Positions 18,164-27,370 of a DNA stretch of 64,000 bases are shown piece by piece. The notes under the pieces are model-generated. The model did not search any database, had not been told where the DNA came from, and saw only the letters and a program-made list of their open reading frames with translations. The stretch spans positions 1 to 64,000 of the forward strand of contig NZ_PNRF01000019.1 of the NCBI RefSeq assembly GCF_002879615.1, in the 5' to 3' direction. Made by a program: the position numbers and the translations under genes. The DNA is from Billgrantia endophytica (GTDB lineage Bacteria; Pseudomonadota; Gammaproteobacteria; Pseudomonadales; Halomonadaceae). Positions within the stretch are counted from its first letter, which is position 1. Each line of letters begins with the position of its first letter.

Positions 18164-18940
18164 TCAGTCGAGGGTCAGCAGGCCCGGCTCGGCGAAACCG
18201 AAGCCAGCCACCGCCCTGGCCAGGCGGGCATCGGGAGCCGTGGCATAGCTCTTGTCCTGGCCGCAGCGCGGTGAGGGGTCGACCGCTATCTGGGCGGTGC
18301 GGCGGGCAATGGCCTCGCTGGAATCCACCAGGGATACGGGACGAGGCGCCGCAGCGGCAATGCAGGGGCTCAGCAGGGGGAAATGGGTGCAACCCAGCAC
18401 AACGACATCCAGGTCGGGCGCCCCCCAGAGTGGTGCAGTGGCCTCCTGGATGATCCGGCTGTCCGGCTCCTCGCCCGCCAGCAATCGCTCGGCCTGACGA
18501 ACCAGAGGGTCGGCGGCGACACGAGTCACCCTGCAATCAGCGGCAAAGTCGTGGATCAGGCGATCGGTATAGGGCCTCGCCACGGTCGCACTGGTGGCCA
18601 GCAAGCCGATATGGCGGGTGCGGCTCAGCTCGGCTGCCGGCTTGATGGCCGGCACGGTACCGATCACCGGCACGGCCAGGCGAGACCGCAAGGCATCCAG
18701 CGCCAGGGTACTGGCCGTGTTGCAGGCCACCACCAGGACACAACAGCCGCTGGCGGCCACCGCGGCCTCGCAGACCGCCAGGATGCGCTCGACCAGCCAG
18801 CCATCGGGCCGCGTGCCGTAGGGCATCATGGCATTGTCACAGGCATAGGCCAGCGCAGCATCGGGCAATCGGCGGCGCAGCGGTTCGATGACCGACAGAC
18901 CGCCGACGCCGGAATCGAAGATCAGGACCGGGCCGGGCAT
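18164..18940 (-). CDS. murI: Glutamate racemase MurI
   Basis: A 258-residue cofactor-independent racemase that supplies D-glutamate for peptidoglycan. The two catalytic cysteines are in ACNTAS near residue 74 and GCTHFPL near residue 183; the N-terminal FDSGVGGLSV motif is intact. The start ATG at 18940 has a poor ribosome-binding site, but the N-terminus MPGPVLIFDSGVGG fits the family. It shares a probable operon with trmA, whose possible GTG start lies 2 nt beyond the stop. Confidence 0.94.
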   Translation of the reverse strand: MPGPVLIFDSGVGGLSVIEPLRRRLPDAALAYACDNAMMPYGTRPDGWLVERILAVCEAAVAASGCCVLVVACNTASTLALDALRSRLAVPVIGTVPAIKPAAELSRTRHIGLLATSATVARPYTDRLIHDFAADCRVTRVAADPLVRQAERLLAGEEPDSRIIQEATAPLWGAPDLDVVVLGCTHFPLLSPCIAAAAPRPVSLVDSSEAIARRTAQIAVDPSPRCGQDKSYATAPDARLARAVAGFGFAEPGLLTLD

Positions 18941-19037
18941 GGGAAAGAGACGATCATGCTGAATTGCTCTGCTGCAGTGAGTCGCTCATTCTAGCAGCAA
19001 GACGAGCAACGGTAAGCCCATGCCCGGCCGGGTTCCG

Positions 19038-19592
19038 TCAGGTGGTGGGTTCCGGTGCGGCCTCCCTGAGCTCGGCATAGAGTTCAGGATAGGCTTCCTG
19101 TAGGCGCAGCAGCTGCTCCGCCGCCCCTTCCGGCAGCTCCGCTGCCAGCAGTTCCAGCTCCTTGTCATCGAAACGCTCACGCAGCAGAGGGAAGAGCAGC
19201 TCCCGCTCGTCACGGAGATAGCCCCGGTGAGCGTCGAGATACGCTCTGAGATCCTCTGCAAAGCGATCCATGGGTACCACCGCATCCATCAGGATCATGT
19301 CGATATCATTGGATAGCCGCAACAGGCGCTGCCGCAATGCCTGGTAGTCATTGGAAAGACGCTCGGTCAGCTCATGGCTTTCTGGAGCCAGGGCTCTGAG
19401 CCGCTCGGTGCAGATCCGTTCCAGGGGAACGGTGAAACCCTCCATATAGTCGAGTATATAGTCGACGACCTCCCGGACCAGCTTGAAGTTGGGCCGTTCG
19501 CCGGCTGCAAGGGCCTTCTGCTTCAACTGAAGGACGTGCAACATGCGCGCCATATTGGCATGATCCTGACGCAGTTGGGTCAGCATTGGCAT
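19038..19592 (-). CDS. Hemerythrin-like four-helix protein with missing iron ligands
   Basis: A 184-residue helical protein with the layout of a hemerythrin/HHE domain: LRQDHANMARMLHVL near the start, a YLDAHRGYLRDERELLFPLL segment near residue 117 and a divergent C-terminal tail. The central HHPxED motif of the family is replaced by FTVPLERICTER near residues 54-65, so at least two expected iron ligands are absent. Iron binding is therefore doubtful. The start ATG at 19592 has AGGAGG 6 nt upstream. Divergent from rarA across about 225 nt. Confidence 0.75.
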   Translation of the reverse strand: MPMLTQLRQDHANMARMLHVLQLKQKALAAGERPNFKLVREVVDYILDYMEGFTVPLERICTERLRALAPESHELTERLSNDYQALRQRLLRLSNDIDMILMDAVVPMDRFAEDLRAYLDAHRGYLRDERELLFPLLRERFDDKELELLAAELPEGAAEQLLRLQEAYPELYAELREAAPEPTT

Positions 19593-19817
19593 GCGAAGCC
19601 TCCTCTACCATCGGATGAGCGGGCATATGGATTTGATACGCGGGACAGGTGCAGGTTCATTATTGGACCGCGTTATCGATGGCGGTCCGAATGGGCAAGG
19701 TGCTGTATCACCCTAGCGCCTTTGGCCCGATACCGCATACCACCCAAGGTCGTATTGCATAATGACAGATTATCGAGATGGCATCGACAATCCGTCTCAC
19801 GTCACAAGGAGATGACT

Positions 19818-21152
19818 ATGGACCTGTTCGGTCAGGCCTCTGACGATGCGGCCCCGCTGGCCTATCGAATGCGCCCCCGCCGCCTGAATGACTATGTGGG
19901 GCAACAAGCCCTGGTGGGGCCAGGCAAGCCCCTGCGACGCATGGCTGAAACCGGAATGGTTCGCTCCATGATCCTGTGGGGCCCTCCGGGCGTGGGCAAG
20001 ACCACGCTGGCCGAAATCCTCGCAGCGGAGTCTGGCGCCCGACTGGAACGGCTTTCCGCGGTCATGGCAGGCGTCAAGGATATCCGTGAAGCCGTCTCCC
20101 GGGCGCAGATTGCCCGGGACCAGGGGCAGCAGACGCTGATGTTTCTCGATGAGCTTCATCGGCTCAACAAGAGCCAGCAGGACGCCCTGCTGCCCCATGT
20201 GGAATCGGGGCTGCTGACCCTGATCGGCGCCACGACGGAAAACCCCTCCTTCGAGGTCAATTCGGCCCTGCTGTCCCGGGCCCGCGTTCACGTGCTCAAG
20301 CCCCTGGAGGAGGCCGAACTGGTCGTCGTGTTGCGCAAGGCCCTGGAGGACGAGGAGCACGGCCTGGGGAGCCGTCGCATTGCGGTAGCGGACGACATAC
20401 TGATGCTATTGGCCCGAGCTGCCGCCGGCGATGCCCGCCGCGCGCTGGGCCTGCTGGAGACCGCCTGCGACTTCACGGTTGACGAAGGGGACGGGGAACG
20501 GCTGCCCCGCGAGGCGCTGGAGGCGGCGATGGGTCACCAGACCAGCGCCTTCGACAAGCAGGGCGACTACTATTACGACCTGCTTTCGGCGATCCACAAG
20601 TCGGTGCGCTCCTCCCGCCAGGATGCCGCCCTGCTCTATATCGCCCGTTTCCTTCAGGGCGGCGGCGACCCGCTGGATGTCATCAGACGCCTTGCCGCCA
20701 TCGCTTCCGAGGACGTGGGCAACGCCGATCCGCGCGCTCTGCCCCTGGTCATGGCCGCCTGGGACGCCTATCTGCGCCTGGGCGACTACGAAGGCCAGCG
20801 CGCCATCGCCCATGTGGCCATTCACCTGGCAATAGCGCCCAAGAGCAACGCCATCGACCGGGCCTGGAACGCGGCCAGGTCCTTCGTCGCCGCCCAGCCG
20901 AGCCTGGAGGTGCCCACCTACCTGCGCAATGCGCCGACCAAGCTGATGGAGTCCCTCGGCCATGGCCAGGGGTATCGCTATGCCCACAACGAACCCGATG
21001 GTTATCCGGCGGGCAGTGAACACGACTGCTGGCCCGAGGCATTGCCCCGCAAGCCCTTCTACCAGCCCACCGAGCACGGCCAGGAGAAACGCTATGCACA
21101 GCTGATGGCCTGGCGGGCAGAGCTGGACGCCAGGGCGGATGAGGATGGGTGA
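19818..21152 (+). CDS. rarA: Replication-associated recombination protein RarA (MgsA)
   Basis: A 444-residue AAA+ clamp-loader-like ATPase that acts at stalled forks with SSB. Walker [13 protein letters not shown] near residue 55, Walker [15 protein letters not shown] near residue 110, sensor ATTENPSFE near residue 136, then the tetramerisation domain with [14 protein letters not shown] near the end. The ATG at 19818 is chosen: AAGGAG lies 6 nt upstream, whereas the ATG at 19812 abuts it. In Enterobacteria and Pseudomonas it follows lolA on the same strand; here it is inverted and convergent to lolA. Confidence 0.95.
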   Translation: MDLFGQASDDAAPLAYRMRPRRLNDYVGQQALVGPGKPLRRMAETGMVRSMILWGPPGVGKTTLAEILAAESGARLERLSAVMAGVKDIREAVSRAQIARDQGQQTLMFLDELHRLNKSQQDALLPHVESGLLTLIGATTENPSFEVNSALLSRARVHVLKPLEEAELVVVLRKALEDEEHGLGSRRIAVADDILMLLARAAAGDARRALGLLETACDFTVDEGDGERLPREALEAAMGHQTSAFDKQGDYYYDLLSAIHKSVRSSRQDAALLYIARFLQGGGDPLDVIRRLAAIASEDVGNADPRALPLVMAAWDAYLRLGDYEGQRAIAHVAIHLAIAPKSNAIDRAWNAARSFVAAQPSLEVPTYLRNAPTKLMESLGHGQGYRYAHNEPDGYPAGSEHDCWPEALPRKPFYQPTEHGQEKRYAQLMAWRAELDARADEDG

Positions 21153-21169
21153 GGATGGATAGTGAAACC

Positions 21170-21197
21170 GACCGCGCCGCCTCGGGGCGGCGCGGTC
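21170..21197. terminator. Bidirectional terminator between rarA and lolA
   Basis: A perfect 12-bp GC stem (GACCGCGCCGCC with GGCGGCGCGGTC) around a TCGG loop, preceded on the lolA side by a short T-run (AAA on plus). It sits 17 nt after the rarA stop and 24 nt after the lolA stop, as expected between convergent genes. Confidence 0.8.
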
Positions 21198-21221
21198 GTC
21201 ATTCAGGTGGGAGCCGCAGGC

Positions 21222-21851
21222 TTAGTGCGTATCGCGAATCACGTCGGTGCCGTCGGGAATCTCGAAGGCAAATCGGCTCTCGTCGATGGACGCATTCATG
21301 CTGACGTCACGAAACTCGATGGCGGTCCGCTGCCCGGTACTGTCGGTCATCTGCAGACCCCGCAGTTCGTTGCCGCGGAAGGTCATCTCCAACTCTTCGA
21401 ACAAGGTGTCGGGGGACTTCGGCACCAGCGTGAAGGTCTCGTTACTGCCCTGTTGCTGCCGGGTGACCTCGTAACTGCCGGTCAACTCACCGACGCTGCC
21501 GGAAAGCAGCAGCGCCGGCGTATGCGTGACCCGCTGGTCCAGCGCCTGCACCGTCACCTGTTCCAGGTCGGGATCGTAGAGATAGACCTCTTCTCCGTCG
21601 GAGATCACCTCCTGCTGATAGGGTGCATCCACTTCCCAGCGGAACTTGCCGGGGCGCGACAGCCACATGCGACCGCTGGCTTCCTGCAGGCGCTGGCCGC
21701 TGCCGTCGAGGATCTGCTGTGCGAAGCTCGCTTCGTAGGTCTGCAGGGGCTCCAGCATCCGGGTCAGGCGTTCAGCGCCTTCGCTGGCCAGAGCGGTGAC
21801 CGGTACGGCAATCGCCATGGCAAGGGCGGCGAGGGTCTTCTTTACTGTCAT
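21222..21851 (-). CDS. lolA: Outer-membrane lipoprotein carrier protein LolA
   Basis: A 209-residue periplasmic chaperone that carries lipoproteins from LolCDE to LolB. A clear signal peptide occupies about residues 1-21 (MTVKKTLAALAMAIAVPVTA then LAS/EG). The mature part shows the LolA pattern: TYEASFAQQILD, SGRMWLSRPGKFRWEVDAPY and the strand-rich body. The ATG at 21851 is chosen over upstream in-frame starts because only it puts the signal peptide at the N-terminus. It lies 128 nt downstream of ftsK on the same strand. Confidence 0.94.
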   Translation of the reverse strand: MTVKKTLAALAMAIAVPVTALASEGAERLTRMLEPLQTYEASFAQQILDGSGQRLQEASGRMWLSRPGKFRWEVDAPYQQEVISDGEEVYLYDPDLEQVTVQALDQRVTHTPALLLSGSVGELTGSYEVTRQQQGSNETFTLVPKSPDTLFEELEMTFRGNELRGLQMTDSTGQRTAIEFRDVSMNASIDESRFAFEIPDGTDVIRDTH

Positions 21852-21979
21852 CGTTGCTGTCTCCCTGGACGGCGTCCACATTGGAATCCTGCTGATCGGA
21901 CCCGGGAAGGGCCCGCGGGTTGCATTCCCCGCCGCCGCTTCCACGATTGCTGCATGGTTGAGTGCCGACGTCATGCGGG

Positions 21980-24900
21980 TCAGCCACCTACCGGCGGTGG
22001 TGCCAGCACTTCGCGAGCGCCGTTGGTACCCATGGTGGAGACCACCCCGGCCATTTCCATGGCTTCGACCAGCCGCGCGGCTCGGTTGTAGCCGATCTTG
22101 AAGCGACGCTGCACCGCCGAGATGGAGGCACGGCGGCTCTCGGTGACGAACTGTACCGCCTCGTCGTAGAGCGCGTCCTGCTCGGCATCGCCGCCATCGC
22201 CGCCTTCCGCCTCCAGGCCGGTCAGCGCTTCGGCCGACACCCCGCCGGAGAGGATCTCGTCGATGTATTCCGGCTCGCCACGGCGCTTCCAGTCCTCCAC
22301 GATCCGGTGCACCTCATCATCGTCGACGAAGGCGCCATGGACCCGGGTCGGCAGGCCGGAGCCCGCCGGCAGATAGAGCATGTCACCGTGCCCCAGCAGG
22401 TTTTCGGCACCGCCCTGGTCCAGGATGGTGCGAGAGTCGACCCGAGAAGAAACCTGGAAGGCCATGCGGGTGGGGATGTTGGCCTTGATCAGGCCGGTGA
22501 CCACATCCACCGACGGGCGCTGGGTGGCCAGTATCAGATGGATGCCGGCGGCCCGGGCCTTCTGGGCCAGGCGAGCGATCAGTTCCTCGACCTTCTTGCC
22601 GACGATCATGAACATATCGGCGAATTCGTCGATCACCACCACGATGTAGGGCAGCTTCTCCAGCACCGGCGGCGACTCATGCATCTCCCAGGGCTGGGGG
22701 TCCCACAGCGGGTCGGCCACCTGAGCGCCCGCCTGCTCGGCCTCGTCCAGCTTGCCGTTGAAGCCGGTAATGTTGCGCACCCCCATGGCCGCCATCAACT
22801 TGTAGCGGCGCTCCATCTCGGCCACACACCAGCGCAGCGAGTTGGCGGCTTCCTTCATATCGGTGACCACCGGCGCCAGCAGATGCGGGATACCGTCGTA
22901 AACCGACAGTTCGAGCATCTTGGGGTCGACCATGATCAGCCGCAGCTCCTGGGGAGTGGCCTTGAGCAACATGGAGATCAACATGGCGTTGACCCCGACC
23001 GACTTGCCCGAACCGGTCGTACCGGCCACCAGCAGGTGAGGCATCTTGCCCAGGTTGGCAACAACGGGGGCACCGCCGATATCCTGACCCAGCGCCAGGG
23101 TCAGCGCCGATGCTTCCTGCTGATAGCGATCCGAGTCGATCACCTCGCGCAGGCGAATCATGGCCCGATGCGGGTTGGGAATCTCGATGCCGACCGTCGG
23201 CCGTCCGGGTATCACCTCCACCACCCGCACGCTCTTGACCATCAGTGAACGTGCCAGGTCCTTGGCCAGGTTGCTGATCTTCGAAACCTTCACCCCCGCA
23301 GCGGGCTTGATTTCGAAACGGGTGATCACGGGCCCGGGCCAGGTATTGACGACCTCGGCCTTGACCCCATATTCGCGCAGCCGGGTCTCGAGCAGTTCGG
23401 CCATGTCGATCAACTGCTGTTCGGTATAGTTCTGCTGATGCGGTTCCGGCGGCGTCAGCAGGCGCAGGCTGGGCAGGTCACCATCCGGTTCTTCCAGCAT
23501 GTCGAACTGGGGCCGCTGGCTCTGCAGGTGCTCCACCGTCCACAGGGTGGGCCCTTCGGGCTCTTCCGCCGCCGCACGCCCCTGCTCGGCCGTCGCCATG
23601 CGCCCTTGCGGTGCCTCCTCCCGCACCTCCACGGTTGGCGCCTGTCGCGCCCTCAAGCCGGCCGCCTGGTCCTGACTTCCCATCGACTCCCGGTTCTGCA
23701 CGGCAGAACCCGACTGCCGCTCGACGTGCCGGATCGCGTCGCTGTCGGTCTCTTCGGTTTTCTCGGCGCGCTCGGCAACGCCGGCACCCTCTTCATCGTA
23801 ATCGTCCCAGCCCAGCCGAGGCTCCTGTTTCGGCTCGTCGATCGGCTCTACCGGCTGCCAGTCGCTCAGACCCGGTTCGCGGCGCCCCACCATGGTGGGT
23901 TCGGCCGGGGGAAGCGAATCCACCGGAGGCTCCGGTTCGCCGGGCTGAAGGACAGCAGCCTCATCCGCCCGGAGTGGCCTCTGGCTCTCTCCCGCGCTGG
24001 AGCCGTCTTTCGCTCCCTCTTCGGACTTGGTGGCCCGCAGCGGCATGGAGGAGGCCTGGACCGGCTCATCGTGACGGTTCGCACTCAGCGGGTAGGCCGT
24101 CGATGCGGCGGCAATTCCGGCCGCGCCAGCGGCCAGCCCAGAGGCCGCCGCGTCTGGCCTTCCGACAGTCGACCCAGACGGCGAACCACCGATACCGGAC
24201 GGCATCCGGTCCGGGCGAGAGGTCGCCTCACGGGCGGTATAGGCCGCTTCCGGACGCTTTGCCGAAGGGGTACGTTCGGGGACTTCCCAGGGGATGTCCG
24301 TGTCGCCATCGTCGCCGAAGCCGGACGACAGGCTCGGTTCACGCAGGGCAGGGGAATCGAAGGCCGGTTCCGCCTCACGGCCACGCCAGAACATCAGCCG
24401 GCGCCAACCACGACGCGCCCCCGGGCTTTTCCCATCGTAGACGTCAGGGTCGTCAAGACGCTCTTCGTCATGCTCTTCTGCTTGCTCGTCCGCTTCAGCA
24501 CGCCTGGCTTCCTGGCGTTCGCGAGCCAGACCGAACGGTATCGCCGCCCACCGCCACAGCCGCAGGGCACGATGCCCCAACTCGTCCATCACGGCCAGCC
24601 ACGATACCCCGCTGAACAGCGGGAAGCCGCACAGGACGGCGGCAAGGGCCAGTAACCCAGCGCCGCCCGAATCCACCAGGGGCACCAAGGCGCCCACCAG
24701 GCCTTCGCCGAGGATCCCGCCAGACGAGTAAGGCAGTATGCTGTCCGGATTGTAGAAATGCAGCGCACCCAGTGTCGTGGTACCCAGCAGCAGCAGGACC
24801 AGCCCACCCAGGCGCACCGCCACCGCCGTGGCGTCCCACTCGAGGCGAACCTGGCGCGAACGGATCAGCCACCAGCCGGCGAGGCCCAGCATGCCGGGCC

Positions 24901-25237
24901 ACCACAGCGCGCTGGCCCCGAACAGTGAATAGAGCACGTCGGAAATCCATGCCCCGATGGGCCCCATCCAATTGTCGACATCGGTTTCAGGGCCACGACG
25001 GGACCAGCCGGGATCCGCCGCTTGATAACTGAACAGTGCCAGCAGCAGGAAGACGCATGCCGCCAGCAGTATGATGACGACACCTTCGCGGGCTGCACCG
25101 TGCAGGCGGAGCCCCATGCGCCGCGCGGTGTGCCGGGCATTTTCCGCCGTCGCGCGCCGAGGCGCGCTCTTTTCCTTTGCACTCAACTCGCCAACCCCCT
25201 CGCGCCGCACCGGGCGGCGCCTTGCAGAAGCATTCAC
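21980..25237 (-). CDS. ftsK: DNA translocase FtsK
   Basis: A 1,085-residue division protein that coordinates septation with chromosome dimer resolution at dif. Four N-terminal membrane segments (about 52-70, 95-125, 145-162 and 175-210) anchor it at the septum. A low-complexity Glu/Pro/Ala linker runs to about residue 590. The RecA-like motor has Walker [15 protein letters not shown] near residue 740 and Walker [10 protein letters not shown]. The C-terminal gamma winged helix ([19 protein letters not shown]) reads KOPS sites. The E. coli-like neighbour trxB is absent; aat lies divergently upstream. Confidence 0.95.
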   Translation of the reverse strand: MNASARRRPVRREGVGELSAKEKSAPRRATAENARHTARRMGLRLHGAAREGVVIILLAACVFLLLALFSYQAADPGWSRRGPETDVDNWMGPIGAWISDVLYSLFGASALWWPGMLGLAGWWLIRSRQVRLEWDATAVAVRLGGLVLLLLGTTTLGALHFYNPDSILPYSSGGILGEGLVGALVPLVDSGGAGLLALAAVLCGFPLFSGVSWLAVMDELGHRALRLWRWAAIPFGLARERQEARRAEADEQAEEHDEERLDDPDVYDGKSPGARRGWRRLMFWRGREAEPAFDSPALREPSLSSGFGDDGDTDIPWEVPERTPSAKRPEAAYTAREATSRPDRMPSGIGGSPSGSTVGRPDAAASGLAAGAAGIAAASTAYPLSANRHDEPVQASSMPLRATKSEEGAKDGSSAGESQRPLRADEAAVLQPGEPEPPVDSLPPAEPTMVGRREPGLSDWQPVEPIDEPKQEPRLGWDDYDEEGAGVAERAEKTEETDSDAIRHVERQSGSAVQNRESMGSQDQAAGLRARQAPTVEVREEAPQGRMATAEQGRAAAEEPEGPTLWTVEHLQSQRPQFDMLEEPDGDLPSLRLLTPPEPHQQNYTEQQLIDMAELLETRLREYGVKAEVVNTWPGPVITRFEIKPAAGVKVSKISNLAKDLARSLMVKSVRVVEVIPGRPTVGIEIPNPHRAMIRLREVIDSDRYQQEASALTLALGQDIGGAPVVANLGKMPHLLVAGTTGSGKSVGVNAMLISMLLKATPQELRLIMVDPKMLELSVYDGIPHLLAPVVTDMKEAANSLRWCVAEMERRYKLMAAMGVRNITGFNGKLDEAEQAGAQVADPLWDPQPWEMHESPPVLEKLPYIVVVIDEFADMFMIVGKKVEELIARLAQKARAAGIHLILATQRPSVDVVTGLIKANIPTRMAFQVSSRVDSRTILDQGGAENLLGHGDMLYLPAGSGLPTRVHGAFVDDDEVHRIVEDWKRRGEPEYIDEILSGGVSAEALTGLEAEGGDGGDAEQDALYDEAVQFVTESRRASISAVQRRFKIGYNRAARLVEAMEMAGVVSTMGTNGAREVLAPPPVGG

Positions 25238-25369
25238 ATGCAGAACTCGTTTCAGCCGCCATCATACCGGGACAGCAGGTCTTGGCACAGTGGCGTCAGC
25301 GGCGGCTTGAGCCAGAGCGGCAGCAAGGTCAGACTAGGAGCTCCTCGCCGATCAAGGAGCGCCGCTTCC

Positions 25370-26113
25370 ATGCTGCCCTGGCTGCCTGAACAACCGGTGA
25401 CCTTTCCACCCGTGTCGCAAGCCCTGCGTGACCCCGACGGCTTGCTGGCAGCTGGCGGTGACCTGACGCCGGATTGGTTGCTGGCGGCCTATCGACGCGG
25501 GATCTTCCCCTGGTACAGCGATGGCCAGCCCATTCTGTGGTGGAGCCCCAACCCGCGAATGGTGCTTTTCCTTGACGAGCTTCGCATCAGTCGCAGCCTT
25601 GCCAAGCGGCTGCGCAATGGCGCGTTCCAGGTTACCTACAACCGCGCCTTCGATGCCGTCGTCGAAGCCTGCGCAGCCCCCCGGGAAGGACAACCGGGCA
25701 CCTGGATCACCCACGAGATGCACCGGGCCTATTCCGCCCTTCATGACCTGGGCTACGCCCGTTCAGTGGAGGTCTGGCGGGAAGACCGGCTGGTCGGCGG
25801 CCTCTACGGCGTCGCCATGGGCCCGGTGTTCTTCGGCGAGTCGATGTTCTCGCGGGAGCGTGATGCCTCCAAGGTGGCTCTGGTGCATCTGGGACGCGCC
25901 ATGCAGGCCAGCAACGGACACTTGATCGATTGCCAGATGCATACCCGACACCTGGCCAATCTAGGGGCGCGTGATATCGCCCGTAGCGAGTTCATCGGCT
26001 ATCTTGAAAAAGACCTGACGACTCCTTCATCACCGGGCGGCATCTACCCCCTACCCGACTGGCCACTACCCAATGATGCCTCGCTCGCCGAGACACCATC
26101 CGCTATCTCATAG
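25370..26113 (+). CDS. aat: Leucyl/phenylalanyl-tRNA-protein transferase Aat
   Basis: A 247-residue enzyme that adds Leu or Phe from charged tRNA to proteins with N-terminal Arg or Lys, making them ClpS/ClpAP substrates. The family core is intact: AYRRGIFPWYSDGQPILWWSPNPR, GTWITHEMHRAY and GVAMGPVFFGESMFS. The ATG at 25370 follows AAGGAG and gives MLPWLPEQPVTFPPV, as in other Aat proteins. It precedes bpt by 12 nt on the same strand, a clear two-gene operon. Confidence 0.95.
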   Translation: MLPWLPEQPVTFPPVSQALRDPDGLLAAGGDLTPDWLLAAYRRGIFPWYSDGQPILWWSPNPRMVLFLDELRISRSLAKRLRNGAFQVTYNRAFDAVVEACAAPREGQPGTWITHEMHRAYSALHDLGYARSVEVWREDRLVGGLYGVAMGPVFFGESMFSRERDASKVALVHLGRAMQASNGHLIDCQMHTRHLANLGARDIARSEFIGYLEKDLTTPSSPGGIYPLPDWPLPNDASLAETPSAIS

Positions 26114-26125
26114 GAGGCGGCCGAC

Positions 26126-26881
26126 GTGAGCAGCAACGCGCCTCATCACCCGGTACGAGATCTTCGATTCTTCCTCACGGTGCCTCACGCGTGCAGCTAC
26201 CTGGAGGATCAGGAAGCCACCACGCTTTTTCTCGATCCCCAGGAGTCACATAGCCAAGGGGTCTACGATACCCTTGCTCTGCTGGGTTTTCGCCGCAGTG
26301 GAAAGCACCTCTATCGGCCCCATTGCGAGGGATGCAGCGCTTGCCTTTCCGTTCGCATCCCGGTCGCCGACTTTCAACCCAATCGCAGCCAGCGCCGCAC
26401 CGCCCGGCGAAATGCGGACTTGCGGCTGATCGAACGCCCGGCCCTGTTCAATGCGGAACACTATGCGCTTTACGAACGCTACATCCATGCCCGCCACCAC
26501 GATGGCGACATGTATCCACCGAGCCGGGAGCAATACCGCACCTTCCTGACCCTGGATGAGCCTTACTCCAGGCTGCTGGAGTGCCGCCTCGACGATCGCC
26601 TGCTGGCCGTGGCCGCTTTCGACCAGCTGGAGCATGGCCTTTCGGCCATTTATACCTTCTTCGAACCGGCACTGGAGTGGGAGCGCCGTTCGCTGGGCAC
26701 CTTTGCCGTGCTCAGCCTGGTGCAGGAGGCACGCGAGCGGGGCCTCCCCCATGTCTACCTGGGTTACTGGATCCGCGAATGCCGCAAGATGGCTTACAAG
26801 GAGGCCTATCAACCGCTGGAGATACTCGATGGACGGCACTGGAGGCGGGCCATTCGTATCGAAAATCACTTCTTTAAGTGA
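26126..26881 (+). CDS. bpt: Aspartate/glutamate leucyltransferase Bpt
   Basis: A 251-residue member of the bacterial arginyltransferase-like family that in Vibrio vulnificus leucylates N-terminal Asp and Glu. The four-cysteine signature is visible: HACSYL near residue 17 and HCEGCSACLSVR near residue 70. The acyltransferase core contains SLGTFAVLSLVQEARERGL and YLGYWIRECRKMAYK. The start is GTG at 26126 behind GGAGG. With aat, clpS and clpA nearby it completes the N-degron branch for basic and acidic termini. Confidence 0.93.
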   Translation: MSSNAPHHPVRDLRFFLTVPHACSYLEDQEATTLFLDPQESHSQGVYDTLALLGFRRSGKHLYRPHCEGCSACLSVRIPVADFQPNRSQRRTARRNADLRLIERPALFNAEHYALYERYIHARHHDGDMYPPSREQYRTFLTLDEPYSRLLECRLDDRLLAVAAFDQLEHGLSAIYTFFEPALEWERRSLGTFAVLSLVQEARERGLPHVYLGYWIRECRKMAYKEAYQPLEILDGRHWRRAIRIENHFFK

Positions 26882-26894
26882 GGCCTCCTTTGCC

Positions 26895-26923
26895 TTGACG
26901 CCCAGCTTGCGGCACAATACCGC
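26895..26923 (+). promoter_or_regulatory. Candidate sigma-70 promoter of infA
   Basis: TTGACG (26895-26900), a 17-nt spacer and TACCGC (26918-26923), about 118 nt upstream of the infA start. Good -35 and spacing, poor -10. Confidence 0.4.
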
Positions 26924-27040
26924 GCTATCCTGTCGGCATGGACAGTGGTTTACTCTGTTGCCGATGAGACGCGCCGGTCGCCATGAACGGCTCAAGCATC
27001 GTCTCTAGTCCTTTGTCATCACCAGCGAGGAACCGCCTAT

Positions 27041-27259
27041 ATGGCACGCGAAGACCATATCGAAATGGAAGGCGTCGTCGTCGATACCCTTCCCAACACG
27101 ACTTTCCGCGTCGAGCTGGAGAACGGCCACGTCGTGACTGCCCACATCTCGGGCAAGATGCGCAAGAACTACATCCGCATTCTGACCGGTGACAAGGTCA
27201 AGGTCGAACTGACCCCGTACGACCTCACCAAGGGCCGCATCGTCTACCGCTCCCGCTGA
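27041..27259 (+). CDS. infA: Translation initiation factor IF-1
   Basis: A 72-residue single OB-fold (S1-type) protein that binds the 30S A-site during initiation. The sequence [20 protein letters not shown] and the C-terminal [16 protein letters not shown] are typical and nearly invariant in Gammaproteobacteria. It is a single gene between bpt and the convergent clpA, as in Pseudomonas. Confidence 0.98.
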   Translation: MAREDHIEMEGVVVDTLPNTTFRVELENGHVVTAHISGKMRKNYIRILTGDKVKVELTPYDLTKGRIVYRSR

Positions 27260-27313
27260 ACGCGACTCCGCGCCCGCATACTGATCGCCTCGCAATCGCC
27301 GCCCTGCACACAA

Positions 27314-27348
27314 GACAACGCCCCGTCCGGAAGGCAGGGCGCTGTGTC
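27314..27348. terminator. Candidate bidirectional terminator between infA and clpA
   Basis: GACAACGCCC pairs imperfectly with GGGCGCTGTGTC around a 13-nt loop. It lies between two convergent genes but has no clear T-run on either side. Confidence 0.4.
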
Positions 27349-27370
27349 GTGCGGGTACTGGCGCAGCCCC

